Positions 8,658-21,600 of a stretch of DNA of 64,000 nt are shown piece after piece. The DNA is taken from the NCBI RefSeq assembly GCF_024171925.1, contig NZ_JAMTCO010000003.1:310001-374000 (forward strand), read 5' to 3'. The position numbers and the translations under genes are program-made. The notes under the pieces were generated by a model. It saw nothing but the letters and a program-made list of their open reading frames with translations. It had not been told where the DNA came from and did not search any database. The first letter of the stretch is position 1, and each line of letters starts with the position of its first letter. The DNA comes from Actinokineospora diospyrosa. GTDB taxonomy: Bacteria > Actinomycetota > Actinomycetes > Mycobacteriales > Pseudonocardiaceae.

Positions 8658-11600
8658 GCGAGAACGGCACCCCCGCGGAGCGCAAACTGCGGGACTACCT
8701 CGGTCGGGTCATCGCCGAGTTGCACGACACCCGGGGTCGGCTGCGGGCGGCCGAGTCGGCCGAGCAGGAGCCGGTCGCGATCGTGGCCATGAGCTGCCAC
8801 CTGCCGGGCGGGGTGTCCTCGCCCGCGCAGCTGTGGCGGATGTTGGTCGACGGGGCGGACGGGGTCAGTTCGTTCCCGACGGACCGCGGGTGGGTAGGCG
8901 ACACGCTGACGCACCCGGATGGACACACCTCGACGGAGTCGGCGCAGGGCGGGTTCCTGCACGACGCCGGGTTGTTCGACCCCGGGTTCTTCGGGATCAA
9001 CCCGCGTGAGGCGCTGGCGATGGACCCGCAGCAGCGGCTGGTCCTGGAAGGCACCTGGGAGGTCGTCGAGCGGGCGGGCATCCACCCGAAGTCGTTGCGG
9101 GGCAGCCAGACCGGGGTGTTCATCGGCACGAACGGGCAGGGCTACGGCGCGGGCATGCAGGCGGGCATGGCCGGGTCGGAGGGGTACCTGCTGACCGGCG
9201 GTGCGACCTCCGTGGTGTCCGGCCGCATCGCCTACACCCTCGGGCTTGAGGGTCCGGCGGTCACTGTGGACACCGCGTGCTCGTCTTCGTTGACGGCACT
9301 GCACCTGGCCAGTCAGGCGTTGCGGTCGGGGGACTGCACGCTCGCGCTGGTCGGCGGGGTCACGGTCATGCCGCACCCCACCGGGTTCCACGAGTTCAAC
9401 CGGCAGCGCGGCCTGTCGTCCGACGGCCGCTGCAAGGCTTTCTCGGCACGTGCTGACGGCATGGGGATGGCCGAGGGCGCGGCGATGATCCTCGTGGAGA
9501 AGTTGTCCGACGCGGTCCGCAATGGACACCCGGTGCTGGCCGTGGTGCGCGGGTCCGCGGTGAACCAGGACGGCGCGTCGAACGGGCTCACGGCGCCCAA
9601 CGGGCCCGCGCAGCAGCGGGTGATCCGAGCGGCCCTGGCCAACGCGCGGCTCTCACCGGAGGACGTCGACGCGATCGAGGCGCACGGCACCGGAACCGCG
9701 CTCGGCGACCCCATCGAGGCGCAGGCGCTGCTGGCGACCTACGGGCAGGACCGGGACCGGCCGCTGTGGCTCGGGTCGCTGAAGTCCAACATCGGGCACA
9801 CCCAGGCGGCGGCCGGGGTCGCGAGCATCATCAAGATGGTGCTCGCCCTGCGGCACGAGCTGCTGCCCCGGACCCTGCACGTCGACGAGCCGACCCCGCA
9901 CGTGGACTGGTCGGCTGGCGCGGTGGAGCTGCTGACCGAGGCTCGCGAGTGGCCCGCGGGCGAGCGGGTGCGCCGGATCGGGGTGTCGTCGTTCGGGATC
10001 AGCGGGACGAACGCGCACGTCATCCTGGAGGAAGCCCCCGTCGCCGAGCTCACCGCCCGCGCTGCCGACTCGCCGCCGGTCGTGCCGCTCCCGGTGTCCG
10101 GGCGCACGGCGGCCGCGTTGGCCGCGCAGGCGGACCACCTGTCCGATGTGGAGGGTGAGCTGGTCGACCTCGGGTTCTCGTTGGCCACGACCCGGCAGTC
10201 GTTCGAGCACCGCGCGGTGGTCCTGGCCGGAGACCGGGACGCCGCGGTGGCCGGGTTCGCGGCGGTCGCGACCGGCGAGAGCAGCCCGGACGTGGTGCGC
10301 GGGGTGGTCGAGCCGGGGTTGACCGCCGCGCTGTTCACCGGGCAGGGCGCGCAGGTCGCGGGGATGGGGCGGGAGCTGCACGAGACGTACCCGGTGTTCG
10401 CGCAAGCGTTTGACGCGGTGGCCGAGCGCATCGGGCTGCCACTGCGCGAGATCGTCTTCGGCGACTCGGGCACGCTCGACCGGACCGACCACGCCCAGGC
10501 CGGGCTGTTCGCGGTCGAGGTGGCGCTGTTCCGGCTGCTGCAGTCTTGGGGTTTCGCGCCGGACCTGCTCGTCGGCCACTCGATCGGCGAGATCGCGGCC
10601 GCGCACGTCGGTGGGGTGCTCTCGCTGGACGACGCCTGCACGCTGGTCGCCGCGCGCGGTCGGCTGATGGCCGCGCTCGCCCCCGGTGGTGCCATGCTCG
10701 CCGTCGAGGCCACCGAGGCCGAGCTCGACCTGCCCCCGGGGGTGGATCTCGCTGCGGTCAACGGCGATCGTTCACTTGTCGTATCGGGGGATCGTAGGAT
10801 TGTTGAACAGTTCGAACGTAGGATTGTTGAACAACACCGCCGGGTGAAGCGGCTGACCGTCTCGCACGCCTTCCACAGCCACCTGATGGACCCGATGCTG
10901 GACGAGTTCGCCCAGGTCGTAGCCGGGTTGGTGTTCCAGCCGCCGGTGATCCCGCTGGTCTCGACGGTGGAGCTCGACGCCGATGTCGCGACCCCGGGGT
11001 ACTGGGTCCGGCAGGTGCGCGCGACGGTCCGGTTCCACGCGGCGGCGACCCGGCTGCGTGAGCGCGGTGTGACCCGGTTCGTGGAGTTGGGGCCCGACGG
11101 GGTGCTGAGCGCGCTGATCGGCGCGGGTGCTGTGCCGGTGCAGCGATCCGGGCGGCCGGGGGTTGAGACGCTGGTGCGCGCGGTGTCGCGCCTGCACGTC
11201 GCGGGCGTCGACCTCGACTGGTCCGGCGTGTTCGGGCCGTGGGACGCGCGCGTGATCCCGCTGCCCACCTACGCCTTCCAGCGCCAGCGGTACTGGCCCG
11301 CTCTCAACGCGGCGGGCGATGTCACTGCGGCGGGCCTCGCAGGCGCCGACCACCCGCTGCTCGGCGCGGCGGTGTCGCTCGCGGGCAGCGATGGCCTCGT
11401 TCTCACGGGTCGCCTGTCGGCATCCACCCAGGACTGGCTGCTCCAGCACCGGGTCCACGGCGCCGCCTTGCTGCCGGGAACCGCGTTCGTCGACCTCGCA
11501 CTGCGGGCGGGCGAGCAGGTCGGCTGTCCGGTCGTCGACGAGTTGACCCTCAGCGCCCCGTTGGTCGTACCCGATCGAGGCGCGCTCCAGCTCCAGATCG

Positions 11601-14600
11601 AGGTGGGTCCGTCCGAATCGGACGGCACCCGGCCGCTCGCGGTGCATTCCCGTCCGGAGGGCGGTGGCTGGACCCAACACGCCGTGGGCACACTCGCCCC
11701 TGCTCGCGCGGGAGGCGCTGGGCTCGAAAAGTGGCCACCCGCGGAGGCTGAACCCGTTGATGTCACGGGGTTCTACGAGGTGATCCAGGCCGCGGGCCTT
11801 GAGTACGGCCCGCTGTTCCAAGGTCTGCGGGCGGCGTGGCGGCGGGGTCGGGAGGTGTTCGCCGAGGTCGCGCTGGAGGGCGACGGCGAGCGGTTCGGCG
11901 TGCACCCCGCCCTGCTCGACTCGGCGTTGCACGCGATCGCCGTCGGTGGGCTTCTCGACGGCACTGAGGTTCGGTTGCCGTTCAGCTGGTCCGGCGTCGC
12001 CCTGCACGCGGTGGGTGCGACGTCACTGCGGGTCCAGTTGACCCCGGCCGGGCCGGACACGGTGTCCCTGGTGGCCGCCGATGGCACGGGTGCGCCGGTC
12101 ATCACCGTTGACGCACTGACTCTGCGGCCTGCTGCCGTCGCGGAGGCAGGTCCCACCCCGCGCGACACCCTGTTCCGGGTCGACTGGGTCCGCCTCGACG
12201 GCGGCGAGATCATTCCGTGGACGCTGGTGTCAGAGCTCGACGAGCTCGGCGACGTACCACCGGTGGTCGCGGTCCGGGTCGGCGGCGATGGCATCGCCGC
12301 CGCGGCCGGGAGGGCGTTGACGCTGGTCCAGGCGTGGCTGGCCGAGGACCGGTTCGCCGAGTCGCGGCTGGTCTTGCTGACCGGTCAGGGCGTCGAGTCC
12401 GCCGCGGTGTGGGGTTTGGTGCGGGCGGCGCAGACCGAGCATCCCGGCCGTTTCGTCCTGGCTGAGGCCGAGGAGCCGTTCCCCGGTCTGGACACCGATG
12501 AACCGCAGTTCGCGGTGCGCGACGGCATCGTTCACGTACCACGGCTGGTGCGGGTCCACACCGGACGCGAGCCGGTGCGGTTAGCCGGAACGGTCGTGAT
12601 CACCGGTGGCACCGGTACCCTCGGCGGGATCATCGCACGGCATCTGGTGAACCAGCACGGCGTCCAAGACATCCTGCTGTTGAGCCGCCGTGGCCCGCTG
12701 GCCACCACCGACCTGGCGGACTTGGACGCGCGAATCGAGACCGTCGCCTGCGATGTGGCCGACTTCGAGAAGCTGCGCGAGGTCCTTAGTGGACGTGATA
12801 TCGCGCTGGTCGTGCACGCGGCCGGGAGCACGGACGACGGCATGGTCGAGCACCTCACCCATGAGCGGCTCGATCCCGTACTGGCCAAAGCGCATGCCGC
12901 CCTGCACCTAGACGCACTTGTGGACGACGGCGTCCCATTCGTCCTCTTCTCCTCCGCGGCAGCTACTTTCGGTGCGGCCGGCCAGGCGAACTACGCCGCC
13001 GCGAACGCCGTTCTCGACGCGGTGGCACGCCGTCGCCCGCACGCGGTGTCGGTCGGATGGGGCCTGTGGGAGCAGGCGAGCGGCATCACCGGACGACTCG
13101 ACGACACCGAGCGCGCCCGCGTCACCCGTGCCGGTTCCGCCCTGACCACCGCGGAGGGTTTGGCGCTGTTCGACGCGGCGCTCGCGGGCGCGGCCCCTCA
13201 CCTCGTTGCTCTCCGTCTCGATCTGCCAGCCCAGCTAGACGGGGTTGTTCCGCCACTGTTGCGTGGCCTGGTCCGGGGACGCGCCCACCGCGCCGAAGCC
13301 GCGCCGACCGCAGGACTCGGGGCTCGGCTCGCCGCGCTGGGCGACGCCGAGCGGCGCCGTGTGTTGCTGGGTGTCGTGCGAGCCGAGGTTGCCGCTGTCC
13401 TCGGACACGGCTCGGTGGAGTTGGTGGCGGAGCACAGTTCGTTCAAGGATCTCGGGTTCGACTCCTTGACAGCCGTGGAGTTGCGCAACCAGCTCGGCGC
13501 CGCGACCGGCCTGCGCCTGCCCGCGACCTTGGTGTTCGACCACCCCTCACCGCGTGCGCTGGTCGACTTCGTGCTGCCGAAGCTGCTTGGTGTCACCGGT
13601 CCGGTCACGACCGCCGTCGCCGTGCGGGCAGTGGACGAACCGATCGCGATCGTCGCCATGAGTTGTCGTTATCCCGGTGGTGTCGACAGCCCGGAAGCCC
13701 TGTGGCGCTTGGTCGCCGCGGGCGGGGACGCGATCACCCCGTTTCCCACCAACCGCGGTTGGGACTCTGACGGGCTTTACGACCCGGACCCGGACTCGGC
13801 CGGTAAGTCCTATGTGGTCGAAGGCGGGTTCGTGCACGACGCCGACACGTTCGACCCATCGCTGTTCGGGATCTCCCCGCGTGAGGCGCTGGCGATGGAC
13901 CCGCAGCAGCGGTTGATGCTGGAGTCGTCCTGGGAAGTCTTCGAGCGCGCCGGCATTGACCCGACTTCCGTGCGTGGCACCAAGACCGGGGTCTTCGCCG
14001 GGCTCATGTACCACGACTACGCCGCGACCATGCCCGTGCTGCCGGAGGGCGTCGAGGGGTACCTCGGCACCGGGACCTCCGGCAGCGTCCTGGCTGGGCG
14101 CGTCTCCTACACGTTCGGGTTGGAAGGCCCGGCGATGACCGTGGACACCGCCTGCTCCAGCAGCCTCGTCGCCCTGCACCTGGCCGCGCAGGCGCTGCGG
14201 TCGGGGGAGTGCGACATGGCGCTCGCCGGTGGGGTCACGGTGTTGTCGACCCCTGCCGTGTTCGTCGATTTCAGTCGTCAACGCGGGTTGGCGTTCGACG
14301 GGCGCTGCAAGTCGTTCGCCGCGGCGGCTGACGGGACCGGCTGGTCCGAGGGGATCGGGCTGCTGTTGGTCGAACGGCTCTCGGACGCCGTCGCCAAGGG
14401 GCACCCGGTCCTGGCGGTGGTGCGCGGGTCCGCGGTGAACCAGGACGGCGCGTCGAACGGCTTGACCGCGCCGAACGGGCCGTCGCAGGAGCGGGTGATC
14501 CGGCAGGCCGTCGCCAACGCGGGACTCACCCTGTCCGATGTGGACGCGGTTGAAGCGCACGGCACGGGAACGGTCTTGGGTGACCCGATCGAGGCGCAGG

Positions 14601-17600
14601 CGCTGTTGGCGACCTACGGGCAGGAGCGGGATCGGCCGCTGTGGCTCGGGTCGCTGAAGTCCAACATCGGGCACTCGCAGGCAGCGGCCGGGGTGGGTGG
14701 TGTGATCAAGATGGTGCAGGCCATGCGGCACGGTGTGCTGCCGCCGACCTTGCACGTCGACTCGCCGTCACCGCACGTGGACTGGACGTCGGGCTCGGTC
14801 GAACTGCTGACTTCCGCTGTCGCCTGGGAGAGCAACGGGCGGCCGCGACGCGCGGCCGTGTCGTCCTTCGGTGTCAGCGGCACCAACGCGCACACGGTCC
14901 TGGAGGAGTACCGGGCGCCGGTCGCCGAGGCCGTCGACGGCCCCGCGCCGTGGGTCCTCTCGGCCACCTCGACCGAGGCCCTGCGGTCGCTGGCGCGCTC
15001 ACTATCCACTGTGGAAGAATCTGCGGGCGACGTCGCGTGGACGCTGGCCACTGGTCGGGCGAACCTGGACCACCGGGCCGTGGTGCTCTCACCTGCCGGG
15101 CTGGGCGCCGTCGCGAACGGGACGCCGGGGGCGATCACGGGTGTCGCCGGTCGCGGCGGGGTCGCGTTCGTGTTCCCGGGGCAGGGTTCGCAGTGGGCCG
15201 GGATGGCCGTGGAACTGCTGGGCGTCCCGGCGTTCGGGCGGGCGATCGACGAGTGCGCGGCGGCTTTGGCGCCGTACGTGGACTGGTCGCTGCGGGACGC
15301 ACTCGCCGGGGAGGGGCTGGACCGGGTCGATGTCGTGCAGCCCGCGTTGTGGGCGGTGATGGTGTCGCTCGCGGCGTTGTGGCGCTCGGCGGGGGTCGAG
15401 CCTTCGGCGGTGGTCGGGCACTCGCAGGGCGAGATCGCGGCCGCGGTCGTGGCGGGGGCGTTGACCCTGGCGGACGGAGCGCGGGTTGTCGCGCTGCGCA
15501 GCCGGGCCATCGCCGAGGAGCTGCGTGGCGGCGGGATGGTGTCGCTGGCGGTGCCGGTGGCCGAGGTCGCCGACTTGATCGCCGGGTCGCCGCTGTCGGT
15601 GGCCGCAGTGAACGGACCACTGTCCACAGTGGTCTCGGGTGACGCGGGCGCTCTGGACAAGCTTTTGGTGACCTGCGAGGAGCGTGGGCTGCGAGCGCGC
15701 CGGATCCCGGTCGACTACGCGTCGCACTCGGCGCACGTGGAGCGCATCGAGCAGCGGCTGCTGCACGATCTCGCGCCCGTGTCGCCGCAGGTCGCGCGGT
15801 TGCCGTTCTACTCCGCCGTGACCGGTGACCGGATGGCCGACTTGATGGACGCGCGGTACTGGTACGACAACCTGCGCGAAACCGTCCGCTTCGAGGAAGC
15901 CACCCGTGCGCTGCTGCGGGACGGGCACACGCTGCTGGTCGAGGTCAGCGCGCACCCGGTGTTGGCGACTGGGCTGCAAGAGACGTTGGAGAGCGGCTCT
16001 GGCGCTGTCCTGGGGACTCTTAGGCGCGACGAGGGTGGGCTCCAACGGTGGTGGACTGCGCTCGCTGAGGCGTATGTGGCGGGGGTTCCCGTCGACTGGT
16101 CGTCTGTCCTGCCGCGCGGCCGGTTTGTAGAGCTGCCGACGTACCCCTTCCAGCGGACGCGGTTCTGGCCAGACCCGGTGCAGCTGCCTGGCGACGTCAC
16201 GGCTGTCGGACTCGGGTTGGCGGGGCATCCGTTGCTGGGTGCCGCTGTGTCGGTAGCCGGGACGGACGATGTTGTGCTTACCGGGCGGTTGTCGTCTCGC
16301 TCGTGGTTGGCCGACCACGCCGTGCTTGGGACGGTACTTCTACCGGGCTCGGCGTTCGTCGAGTTGGCTTTGCACGCGGGCGCACAGGTAGGGCTACCGT
16401 CGCTCGCTGAGCTGACCATCGAAGCGCCGCTGGTCTTGGACGATGACGGTGTCGCGGTGCAGGTCGTCGTCTCTGGGGCGTCGGTGGCCATCTATTCGCG
16501 ATCTGGTGAGAGCTGGGTCAGGCACGCGGCGGGCACGCTGGCTGAATCCACTGTTAGCGGTACCCGTCTGGACGCGTGGCCACCGTCAGCCACCCCCGTG
16601 CCATTGGGCGACTTCTACGCGGCCGCAGCCGATGCGGGCTACGGCTATGGGCCAGCCTTCCAGGGGCTGCAAGCGTTGTGGCGTGGAGACGGAGAGGTCT
16701 TCGCGGAGATTGTTGGGCCTGCCGCCGACGGGTTCGGACTGCACCCAGCGCTGCTTGACGCTGCCTTGCACGGGATCGGCGCCTTACGCGAAGACAGCGA
16801 AGACAGCGGAGTGCGGCTGCCGTTCGCATGGACGGGTGTCACGCTGCACGCGGCAGGGGCGGCCAGCCTGCGGGTTCGCCTCAGCGGTGGCGACCAGGTG
16901 CGGCTGGACATCGCCGATGGCTCCGGCTCGCCTGTGGCGACCGTGGAGGGCCTCGTGCTCCGGCCGCTCACCGCCGACCAACTGACCGCGCGGCCGTCTG
17001 ACCTGCTCTATGCCATCGACTGGGTGCCTTCCGCGCCCGGCGTCGGTGCCAGGTCGTGGGCTGTGGTGGGGCCGGACCCGGACGGAGCGGCCGAGTACCT
17101 GGCTGGCGTGGTCCAGGCGATCGACTGGCACCCGGACTTCGCTGCGCTGGTCGAGGCCGTGGACGCGGGCATGCCGGTGCCGGAGGTCGTCGTGGTGGCT
17201 GGCCTGGACGTCCACGCCTTGCTGGGTACTTCGCAGGCGTTCCTGGGCGATGCGCGGTTCGCTGACGCGCGTGCTGTGGTCCTCGGTTCGGGGGCCGGAC
17301 GCGGGCTGGTGCGGTCGGCCGCCGCGGAGCACCCGGGACGGTTTGTCCTGGTAGATGGGGTGGAGGGGCTCGCTGCGCTGCCCGACGAGCCAGAGGTCTC
17401 GCTGAGGTCGGGGGCGCCGTTCGTGCCCCGGTTGGTGCGGGCCAACGGTGCGCCGCGGGTGCTTGAGGGCACGGTGCTGATCACCGGTGGGACCGGCGGG
17501 CTAGGGGCTCTGCTTGCTCGGCACCTCGCTGAGCAGCACCGGGTCTCTCGGTTGCTGCTGTTGAGCAGGCGGGGCCTAGAGGCGCCGGGTGCGGCTGCCT

Positions 17601-18658
17601 TGGTCGCCGAGTTGGGGGTTCCCGTCGAGGTCATTGCTTGCGACGCGGCCGATCGGGACTTATTGGCCGCAGCGCTCGACGGTCACGCTGTTGACGTTGT
17701 CGTCCACGCGGCAGGGGTACTCGACGATGGCGTGCTGGAGGCTCTGACCTCAGAACGGCTGTCTTCGGTACTGCGGCCCAAGGCCGACGCGGCAGCCAAC
17801 TTGGACGCCTTGCTCGCCGACGCGGAGTTTGTTCTGTTCTCCTCCGGTGCCGCTACCTTCGGCACACCAGGTCAAGCCAACTACGCCGCTGCCAACGCCT
17901 ACCTTGACGATCTGGCCGCCCGGCGCCGTGAACGTGGCCTGGCTGCGGTCTCTATCGCGTGGGGGATGTGGGCGCGGGAAACCGGGATGACAGCGGGCGC
18001 GGACCGTTCCGGGCCCGCACTGTCCGATGTTGAGGGCTTGGCCCTGTTCGATGCCGCGCTAGGGGCCGATCGGGCCCACGTGGTCGCGGCGCGGATAGAC
18101 CTACCGGGGCTTCGAGCGCGCGGACATGTGCCGCCCCTATTGCGCGCATTGGTGCCCACGGTCGCTCGCCGAGAACAGGATCTCGCCTCTCGGCTTGCCG
18201 GTAGGAGTACCGCCGAGCAACGGGACATCTTGCTCTCCCTGGTCCGTGACCACGCCGCCGCGATTCTCGGCCATCCCACCGGCGACGCGGTGTCCCCGGA
18301 GCGCGGCTTCACCGAGATGGGCTTCAGCTCGCTGACCGCCATCGAGCTGCGCAATCACCTCGGCGGGGCTACCGACCTGCGCTTGCCGACAACTCTGGTC
18401 TTCGACTACCCGACCCCGGCCAAGCTCGCCGACTACCTGATGGAACGCGTGGGGGTCGCAGAGACGCCATCTGTGCTCGCGCACCTGGACCAGTTGGAAG
18501 CGGACCTGACCACCGTTGACGGTGAGGTGCGCTCGCGGGCCGTGGCCCGGTTGCAGGCGGTCCTCGCCCGGTTTGACGCGCCCCAGCAGGAGGCCTCGCT
18601 CGCCGAGGCGTCCGACGAGGAGATGTTCGCCTTCATCGACAACGAGTTGGGGGCCTGA
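8654..18658 (+). CDS. Type I modular polyketide synthase, two reducing/dehydrating modules
   Basis: The protein has 3334 residues. It begins with a charged coiled-coil docking segment (8654-8770) and ends with a matching C-terminal docking tail (18450-18655). Module 3: KS 8771-10030, AT 10325-11190 (GHSIG/HAFH, malonyl), DH 11340-12150 (HxxxGxxxxP plus the HPALLD aspartate), KR 12590-13090 (TDD, B-type), ACP 13340-13570 (GFDSL). Module 4: KS 13636-14900, AT 15165-16020 (GHSQG/YASH, methylmalonyl), DH 16215-16970, KR 17468-18010 (LDD, B-type), ACP 18220-18440. Both modules should leave an alpha,beta double bond, together a diene with one methyl branch. The module 4 ACP reads GFSSL where GxDSL is usual; the phosphopantetheine serine is kept. 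TTA codons occur at 12581 and 17660. The start ATG overlaps the upstream stop and the stop overlaps the downstream ATG. Confidence 0.97.
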   Translation: MSENGTPAERKLRDYLGRVIAELHDTRGRLRAAESAEQEPVAIVAMSCHLPGGVSSPAQLWRMLVDGADGVSSFPTDRGWVGDTLTHPDGHTSTESAQGGFLHDAGLFDPGFFGINPREALAMDPQQRLVLEGTWEVVERAGIHPKSLRGSQTGVFIGTNGQGYGAGMQAGMAGSEGYLLTGGATSVVSGRIAYTLGLEGPAVTVDTACSSSLTALHLASQALRSGDCTLALVGGVTVMPHPTGFHEFNRQRGLSSDGRCKAFSARADGMGMAEGAAMILVEKLSDAVRNGHPVLAVVRGSAVNQDGASNGLTAPNGPAQQRVIRAALANARLSPEDVDAIEAHGTGTALGDPIEAQALLATYGQDRDRPLWLGSLKSNIGHTQAAAGVASIIKMVLALRHELLPRTLHVDEPTPHVDWSAGAVELLTEAREWPAGERVRRIGVSSFGISGTNAHVILEEAPVAELTARAADSPPVVPLPVSGRTAAALAAQADHLSDVEGELVDLGFSLATTRQSFEHRAVVLAGDRDAAVAGFAAVATGESSPDVVRGVVEPGLTAALFTGQGAQVAGMGRELHETYPVFAQAFDAVAERIGLPLREIVFGDSGTLDRTDHAQAGLFAVEVALFRLLQSWGFAPDLLVGHSIGEIAAAHVGGVLSLDDACTLVAARGRLMAALAPGGAMLAVEATEAELDLPPGVDLAAVNGDRSLVVSGDRRIVEQFERRIVEQHRRVKRLTVSHAFHSHLMDPMLDEFAQVVAGLVFQPPVIPLVSTVELDADVATPGYWVRQVRATVRFHAAATRLRERGVTRFVELGPDGVLSALIGAGAVPVQRSGRPGVETLVRAVSRLHVAGVDLDWSGVFGPWDARVIPLPTYAFQRQRYWPALNAAGDVTAAGLAGADHPLLGAAVSLAGSDGLVLTGRLSASTQDWLLQHRVHGAALLPGTAFVDLALRAGEQVGCPVVDELTLSAPLVVPDRGALQLQIEVGPSESDGTRPLAVHSRPEGGGWTQHAVGTLAPARAGGAGLEKWPPAEAEPVDVTGFYEVIQAAGLEYGPLFQGLRAAWRRGREVFAEVALEGDGERFGVHPALLDSALHAIAVGGLLDGTEVRLPFSWSGVALHAVGATSLRVQLTPAGPDTVSLVAADGTGAPVITVDALTLRPAAVAEAGPTPRDTLFRVDWVRLDGGEIIPWTLVSELDELGDVPPVVAVRVGGDGIAAAAGRALTLVQAWLAEDRFAESRLVLLTGQGVESAAVWGLVRAAQTEHPGRFVLAEAEEPFPGLDTDEPQFAVRDGIVHVPRLVRVHTGREPVRLAGTVVITGGTGTLGGIIARHLVNQHGVQDILLLSRRGPLATTDLADLDARIETVACDVADFEKLREVLSGRDIALVVHAAGSTDDGMVEHLTHERLDPVLAKAHAALHLDALVDDGVPFVLFSSAAATFGAAGQANYAAANAVLDAVARRRPHAVSVGWGLWEQASGITGRLDDTERARVTRAGSALTTAEGLALFDAALAGAAPHLVALRLDLPAQLDGVVPPLLRGLVRGRAHRAEAAPTAGLGARLAALGDAERRRVLLGVVRAEVAAVLGHGSVELVAEHSSFKDLGFDSLTAVELRNQLGAATGLRLPATLVFDHPSPRALVDFVLPKLLGVTGPVTTAVAVRAVDEPIAIVAMSCRYPGGVDSPEALWRLVAAGGDAITPFPTNRGWDSDGLYDPDPDSAGKSYVVEGGFVHDADTFDPSLFGISPREALAMDPQQRLMLESSWEVFERAGIDPTSVRGTKTGVFAGLMYHDYAATMPVLPEGVEGYLGTGTSGSVLAGRVSYTFGLEGPAMTVDTACSSSLVALHLAAQALRSGECDMALAGGVTVLSTPAVFVDFSRQRGLAFDGRCKSFAAAADGTGWSEGIGLLLVERLSDAVAKGHPVLAVVRGSAVNQDGASNGLTAPNGPSQERVIRQAVANAGLTLSDVDAVEAHGTGTVLGDPIEAQALLATYGQERDRPLWLGSLKSNIGHSQAAAGVGGVIKMVQAMRHGVLPPTLHVDSPSPHVDWTSGSVELLTSAVAWESNGRPRRAAVSSFGVSGTNAHTVLEEYRAPVAEAVDGPAPWVLSATSTEALRSLARSLSTVEESAGDVAWTLATGRANLDHRAVVLSPAGLGAVANGTPGAITGVAGRGGVAFVFPGQGSQWAGMAVELLGVPAFGRAIDECAAALAPYVDWSLRDALAGEGLDRVDVVQPALWAVMVSLAALWRSAGVEPSAVVGHSQGEIAAAVVAGALTLADGARVVALRSRAIAEELRGGGMVSLAVPVAEVADLIAGSPLSVAAVNGPLSTVVSGDAGALDKLLVTCEERGLRARRIPVDYASHSAHVERIEQRLLHDLAPVSPQVARLPFYSAVTGDRMADLMDARYWYDNLRETVRFEEATRALLRDGHTLLVEVSAHPVLATGLQETLESGSGAVLGTLRRDEGGLQRWWTALAEAYVAGVPVDWSSVLPRGRFVELPTYPFQRTRFWPDPVQLPGDVTAVGLGLAGHPLLGAAVSVAGTDDVVLTGRLSSRSWLADHAVLGTVLLPGSAFVELALHAGAQVGLPSLAELTIEAPLVLDDDGVAVQVVVSGASVAIYSRSGESWVRHAAGTLAESTVSGTRLDAWPPSATPVPLGDFYAAAADAGYGYGPAFQGLQALWRGDGEVFAEIVGPAADGFGLHPALLDAALHGIGALREDSEDSGVRLPFAWTGVTLHAAGAASLRVRLSGGDQVRLDIADGSGSPVATVEGLVLRPLTADQLTARPSDLLYAIDWVPSAPGVGARSWAVVGPDPDGAAEYLAGVVQAIDWHPDFAALVEAVDAGMPVPEVVVVAGLDVHALLGTSQAFLGDARFADARAVVLGSGAGRGLVRSAAAEHPGRFVLVDGVEGLAALPDEPEVSLRSGAPFVPRLVRANGAPRVLEGTVLITGGTGGLGALLARHLAEQHRVSRLLLLSRRGLEAPGAAALVAELGVPVEVIACDAADRDLLAAALDGHAVDVVVHAAGVLDDGVLEALTSERLSSVLRPKADAAANLDALLADAEFVLFSSGAATFGTPGQANYAAANAYLDDLAARRRERGLAAVSIAWGMWARETGMTAGADRSGPALSDVEGLALFDAALGADRAHVVAARIDLPGLRARGHVPPLLRALVPTVARREQDLASRLAGRSTAEQRDILLSLVRDHAAAILGHPTGDAVSPERGFTEMGFSSLTAIELRNHLGGATDLRLPTTLVFDYPTPAKLADYLMERVGVAETPSVLAHLDQLEADLTTVDGEVRSRAVARLQAVLARFDAPQQEASLAEASDEEMFAFIDNELGA
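10776..10851 (+). repeat. Low-GC patch in AT3, partner of the AT1 patch
   Basis: This stretch encodes [16 protein letters not shown] and contains two direct copies of cgtaggattgttgaaca about 24 bp apart. The first 29 nt match the AT1 patch exactly. It precedes the HAFH motif by about 20 codons. The two sites are the only low-GC islands I see in AT-coding DNA here. Confidence 0.7.
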
Positions 18659-21600
18659 TGACCTCCGCCGAGTCCACCGAGGCCAAACTCCGGGAGTACC
18701 TGCGCCGGGTCACCACCGACCTGACGCAGACCCGGCAGCGGCTGCGGCAAGTCGAACGGGAACCCATCGCCATCGTGGGGATGGCCTGCCGGTACCCGGG
18801 GGGCGTGGACAGTCCGGAAGCTCTATGGCGGCTGGTTGACGACGGGGTCGACGCGATCGGAGGGTTCCCCACCGACCGGGGTTGGGACCTTACGCCGTTC
18901 GAGCAGTCCTCCGTGGCGTTCACCCGCGAGGGGGGCTTCCTCGACGGGGTCGCGGACTTCGACCCGTCGCTGTTCGGCATCTCTCCGAACGAAGCGCTGG
19001 GCATGGACCCGCAGCAGCGGCTTGTCCTAGAGGCTTCCTGGGAAGCGATTGAGCGCGCCGGGGTAGATCCGCTCTCCCTGCGCGGCAGCCGTACCGGCGT
19101 GTTCACCGGTGTCATGTACCACGAGTACGCGGCACGCCCGTTAGACATTCCGGAAGGCGTCGAGGGGTTCCTCGGCACTGGTAGCGCGGGCAGCGTCGTG
19201 TCCGGCCGCGTCGCCTACGCACTCGGCCTTGAAGGTCCTGCTCTTAGCGTCGACACCGCATGCTCCAGCAGCCTCGTGGCGATGCACTTGGCCGCGCAGG
19301 CCCTGCGTAATGGCGAATGCTCCCTTGCTCTAGCAGGCGGCGTTTCCGTGATGGTCACGCCTAACACGTTCGTCGACTTCGGTATGTCCGGCGGGCTCGC
19401 CTCCGACGGTCGGTGCAAGTCGTTCTCCGAGTCCGCTGATGGCGCGGGCTGGGCTGAGGGCGTTGGTGTTCTCCTGCTTGCCCGGCTAAGTGACGCTGAG
19501 CGGGACGGGTTACCCGTGCTGGCGGTCTTACGAGGTAGCGCGGTCAACTCCGACGGCGCTTCCAGCGGTCTTACCGTGCCCAACGGTCCTTCGCAGCAGC
19601 GCGTCATTCGCGCCGCCCTCGCCAATGCCCGGCTCAACCCGTCGGACGTCGATGTGGTCGAGGCCCATGGCACCGGGACCTCCCTCGGTGACCCCATCGA
19701 GGCCCAAGCCGTCCTGGCGACCTACGGCCAAGACCGCGCCGAGCCGCTCTGGCTGGGGTCGCTGAAGTCGAACATCGGCCACGCCCAGTCCGCCGCGGGC
19801 GTCGCAGGCGTGATCAAGATGGTCCTGGCCCTGCGGCACGGGGTGCTCCCGCGCACGCTGCACGTCGCCGAGCCCACCAGCCACGTCGACTGGACGGCGG
19901 GCTCGGTCTCGTTGCTCACCGAGGCCCAGCCATGGCCGCACGACCCCGACCGACCCCGCCGCGCCGCGGTGTCCTCCTTCGGCGTGAGCGGCACCAACGC
20001 GCACGTGATCATCGAAGAACACCCCACCCAGCCGGATCCGTGTCAGGAGCCCACGGCTCCCGCCGTCCTCCCGTGGGTGCTGTCCGCCAAGACCGCGGCG
20101 GCCCTTCGCGGTCAAGCCGCTCGACTGCGCGCGCATGTCGGGGGTGCCGCGCTGGTCGACACCGCCCACTCGCTGGTGGTGTCACGAGCGTCCCTGGACC
20201 ACCGCGCTGTCGTGCTGGGTGCTTCGCCGGAGGACTTCGGGCGCGGCCTCGACGGGCTTGCCGCCGGGCGGGAGGTGCCGGGCGTCGTGGTCCGCACCGG
20301 TGACCTCGGCCAGGGCGGCGTGGTGTTCGTGTTCCCCGGGCAGGGTGCCCAGTGGCCGGGCATGGTCGCGTCGCTGCTGGACACCGAGCCGGTGTTCGCC
20401 GACCGGATCCGCGACTGCGCCGACGCCCTCGCCCCGCACGTCGACTGGTCCCTGCCGGACGTGCTGCGCGGCCGTGGCGACCTCGACCGGGTCGACGTCG
20501 TGCAGCCGGTGCTGTGGGCGGTCATGGTGTCGCTCGCCGCGCTGTGGCGCTCGGCCGGGGTGGTGCCCGCCGCCGTCGTCGGCCACTCGCAGGGGGAGAT
20601 CGCCGCCGCCGTCGTCGCGGGCGGTCTGTCCCTTGAGGACGGTGCGCGGGTTGTCGCGCTCCGCAGTCGAGCCATCGCTGAGCTGCTCGGTGCTGGTGGC
20701 ATGGTCTCACTTGCTCTTGGCGAATCCGCCGCGCTTGAGCTGATCGGGCGCTGGTCCGGGGTCAGCGTCGCCGCGATCAACGGCCCTACCTCGACGGTCG
20801 TCTCCGGCGACGCCGCTGCCCTAGACGACCTCGTCGAACACTGCGCCACCGCCGGGATCCGCGCCAAACGCGTCCCGGTCGACTACGCCTCTCACTCCGC
20901 CCACGTCGACCGCCTTCGCGATCGGTTGCTCGCCGACCTCGCCCCGATCCGCCCCCGTGCCTGCGACATCCCGTTCCACTCGGCGGTCACGGCTGATCGG
21001 ATCGACACCGCCGCCCTGGATGCCGAGTACTGGTTCACGAACCTGCGCGAACCCGTCCGGTTCGAGGCGACCGCGCGGGGCCTGCTCGAGGCGGGCCGCT
21101 CGCTGTTCATCGAGGTCAGCCCGCACCCGGTGCTCACCTACGGTCTCGGGGAAACCGTCGCCGACGCCGGACTCGCCGACGCCGGACTCGCCGCCGCCGT
21201 CCTCACCACCCTCCGCCGCGACGAGGGCGACACCCGTCGCTGGCTCGCCGCCCTCGCCGAAGCCCACGTCCACGGCGTCACCGTCGACTGGCGCGCCCTG
21301 AGCCGTCCCTGGGGCGGCACCCGGGTCGACCTGCCGACGTACGCGTTCGACCGCAGGCGCTTCTGGCTCAACACCCTCGCCACCACCACGCTCTCCACAA
21401 CAACGCTGTCTACAACCGACAGTTGGCGCTACGAGGTGGCCTGGAGTCCCGTTGTCCTGCCCGCTGCCCCGCTCGGGCAGTGGGTCGTCGTCGTCAGGGG
21501 TGAGCAGCCTCTGGCGGTCGCGGTCGCCTCCCGGCTCGGGGCCACGATCGTCGACATCGGTGCCCTGGACCAGTTGGCGACCCTGCGGCCCACCGGGGTC

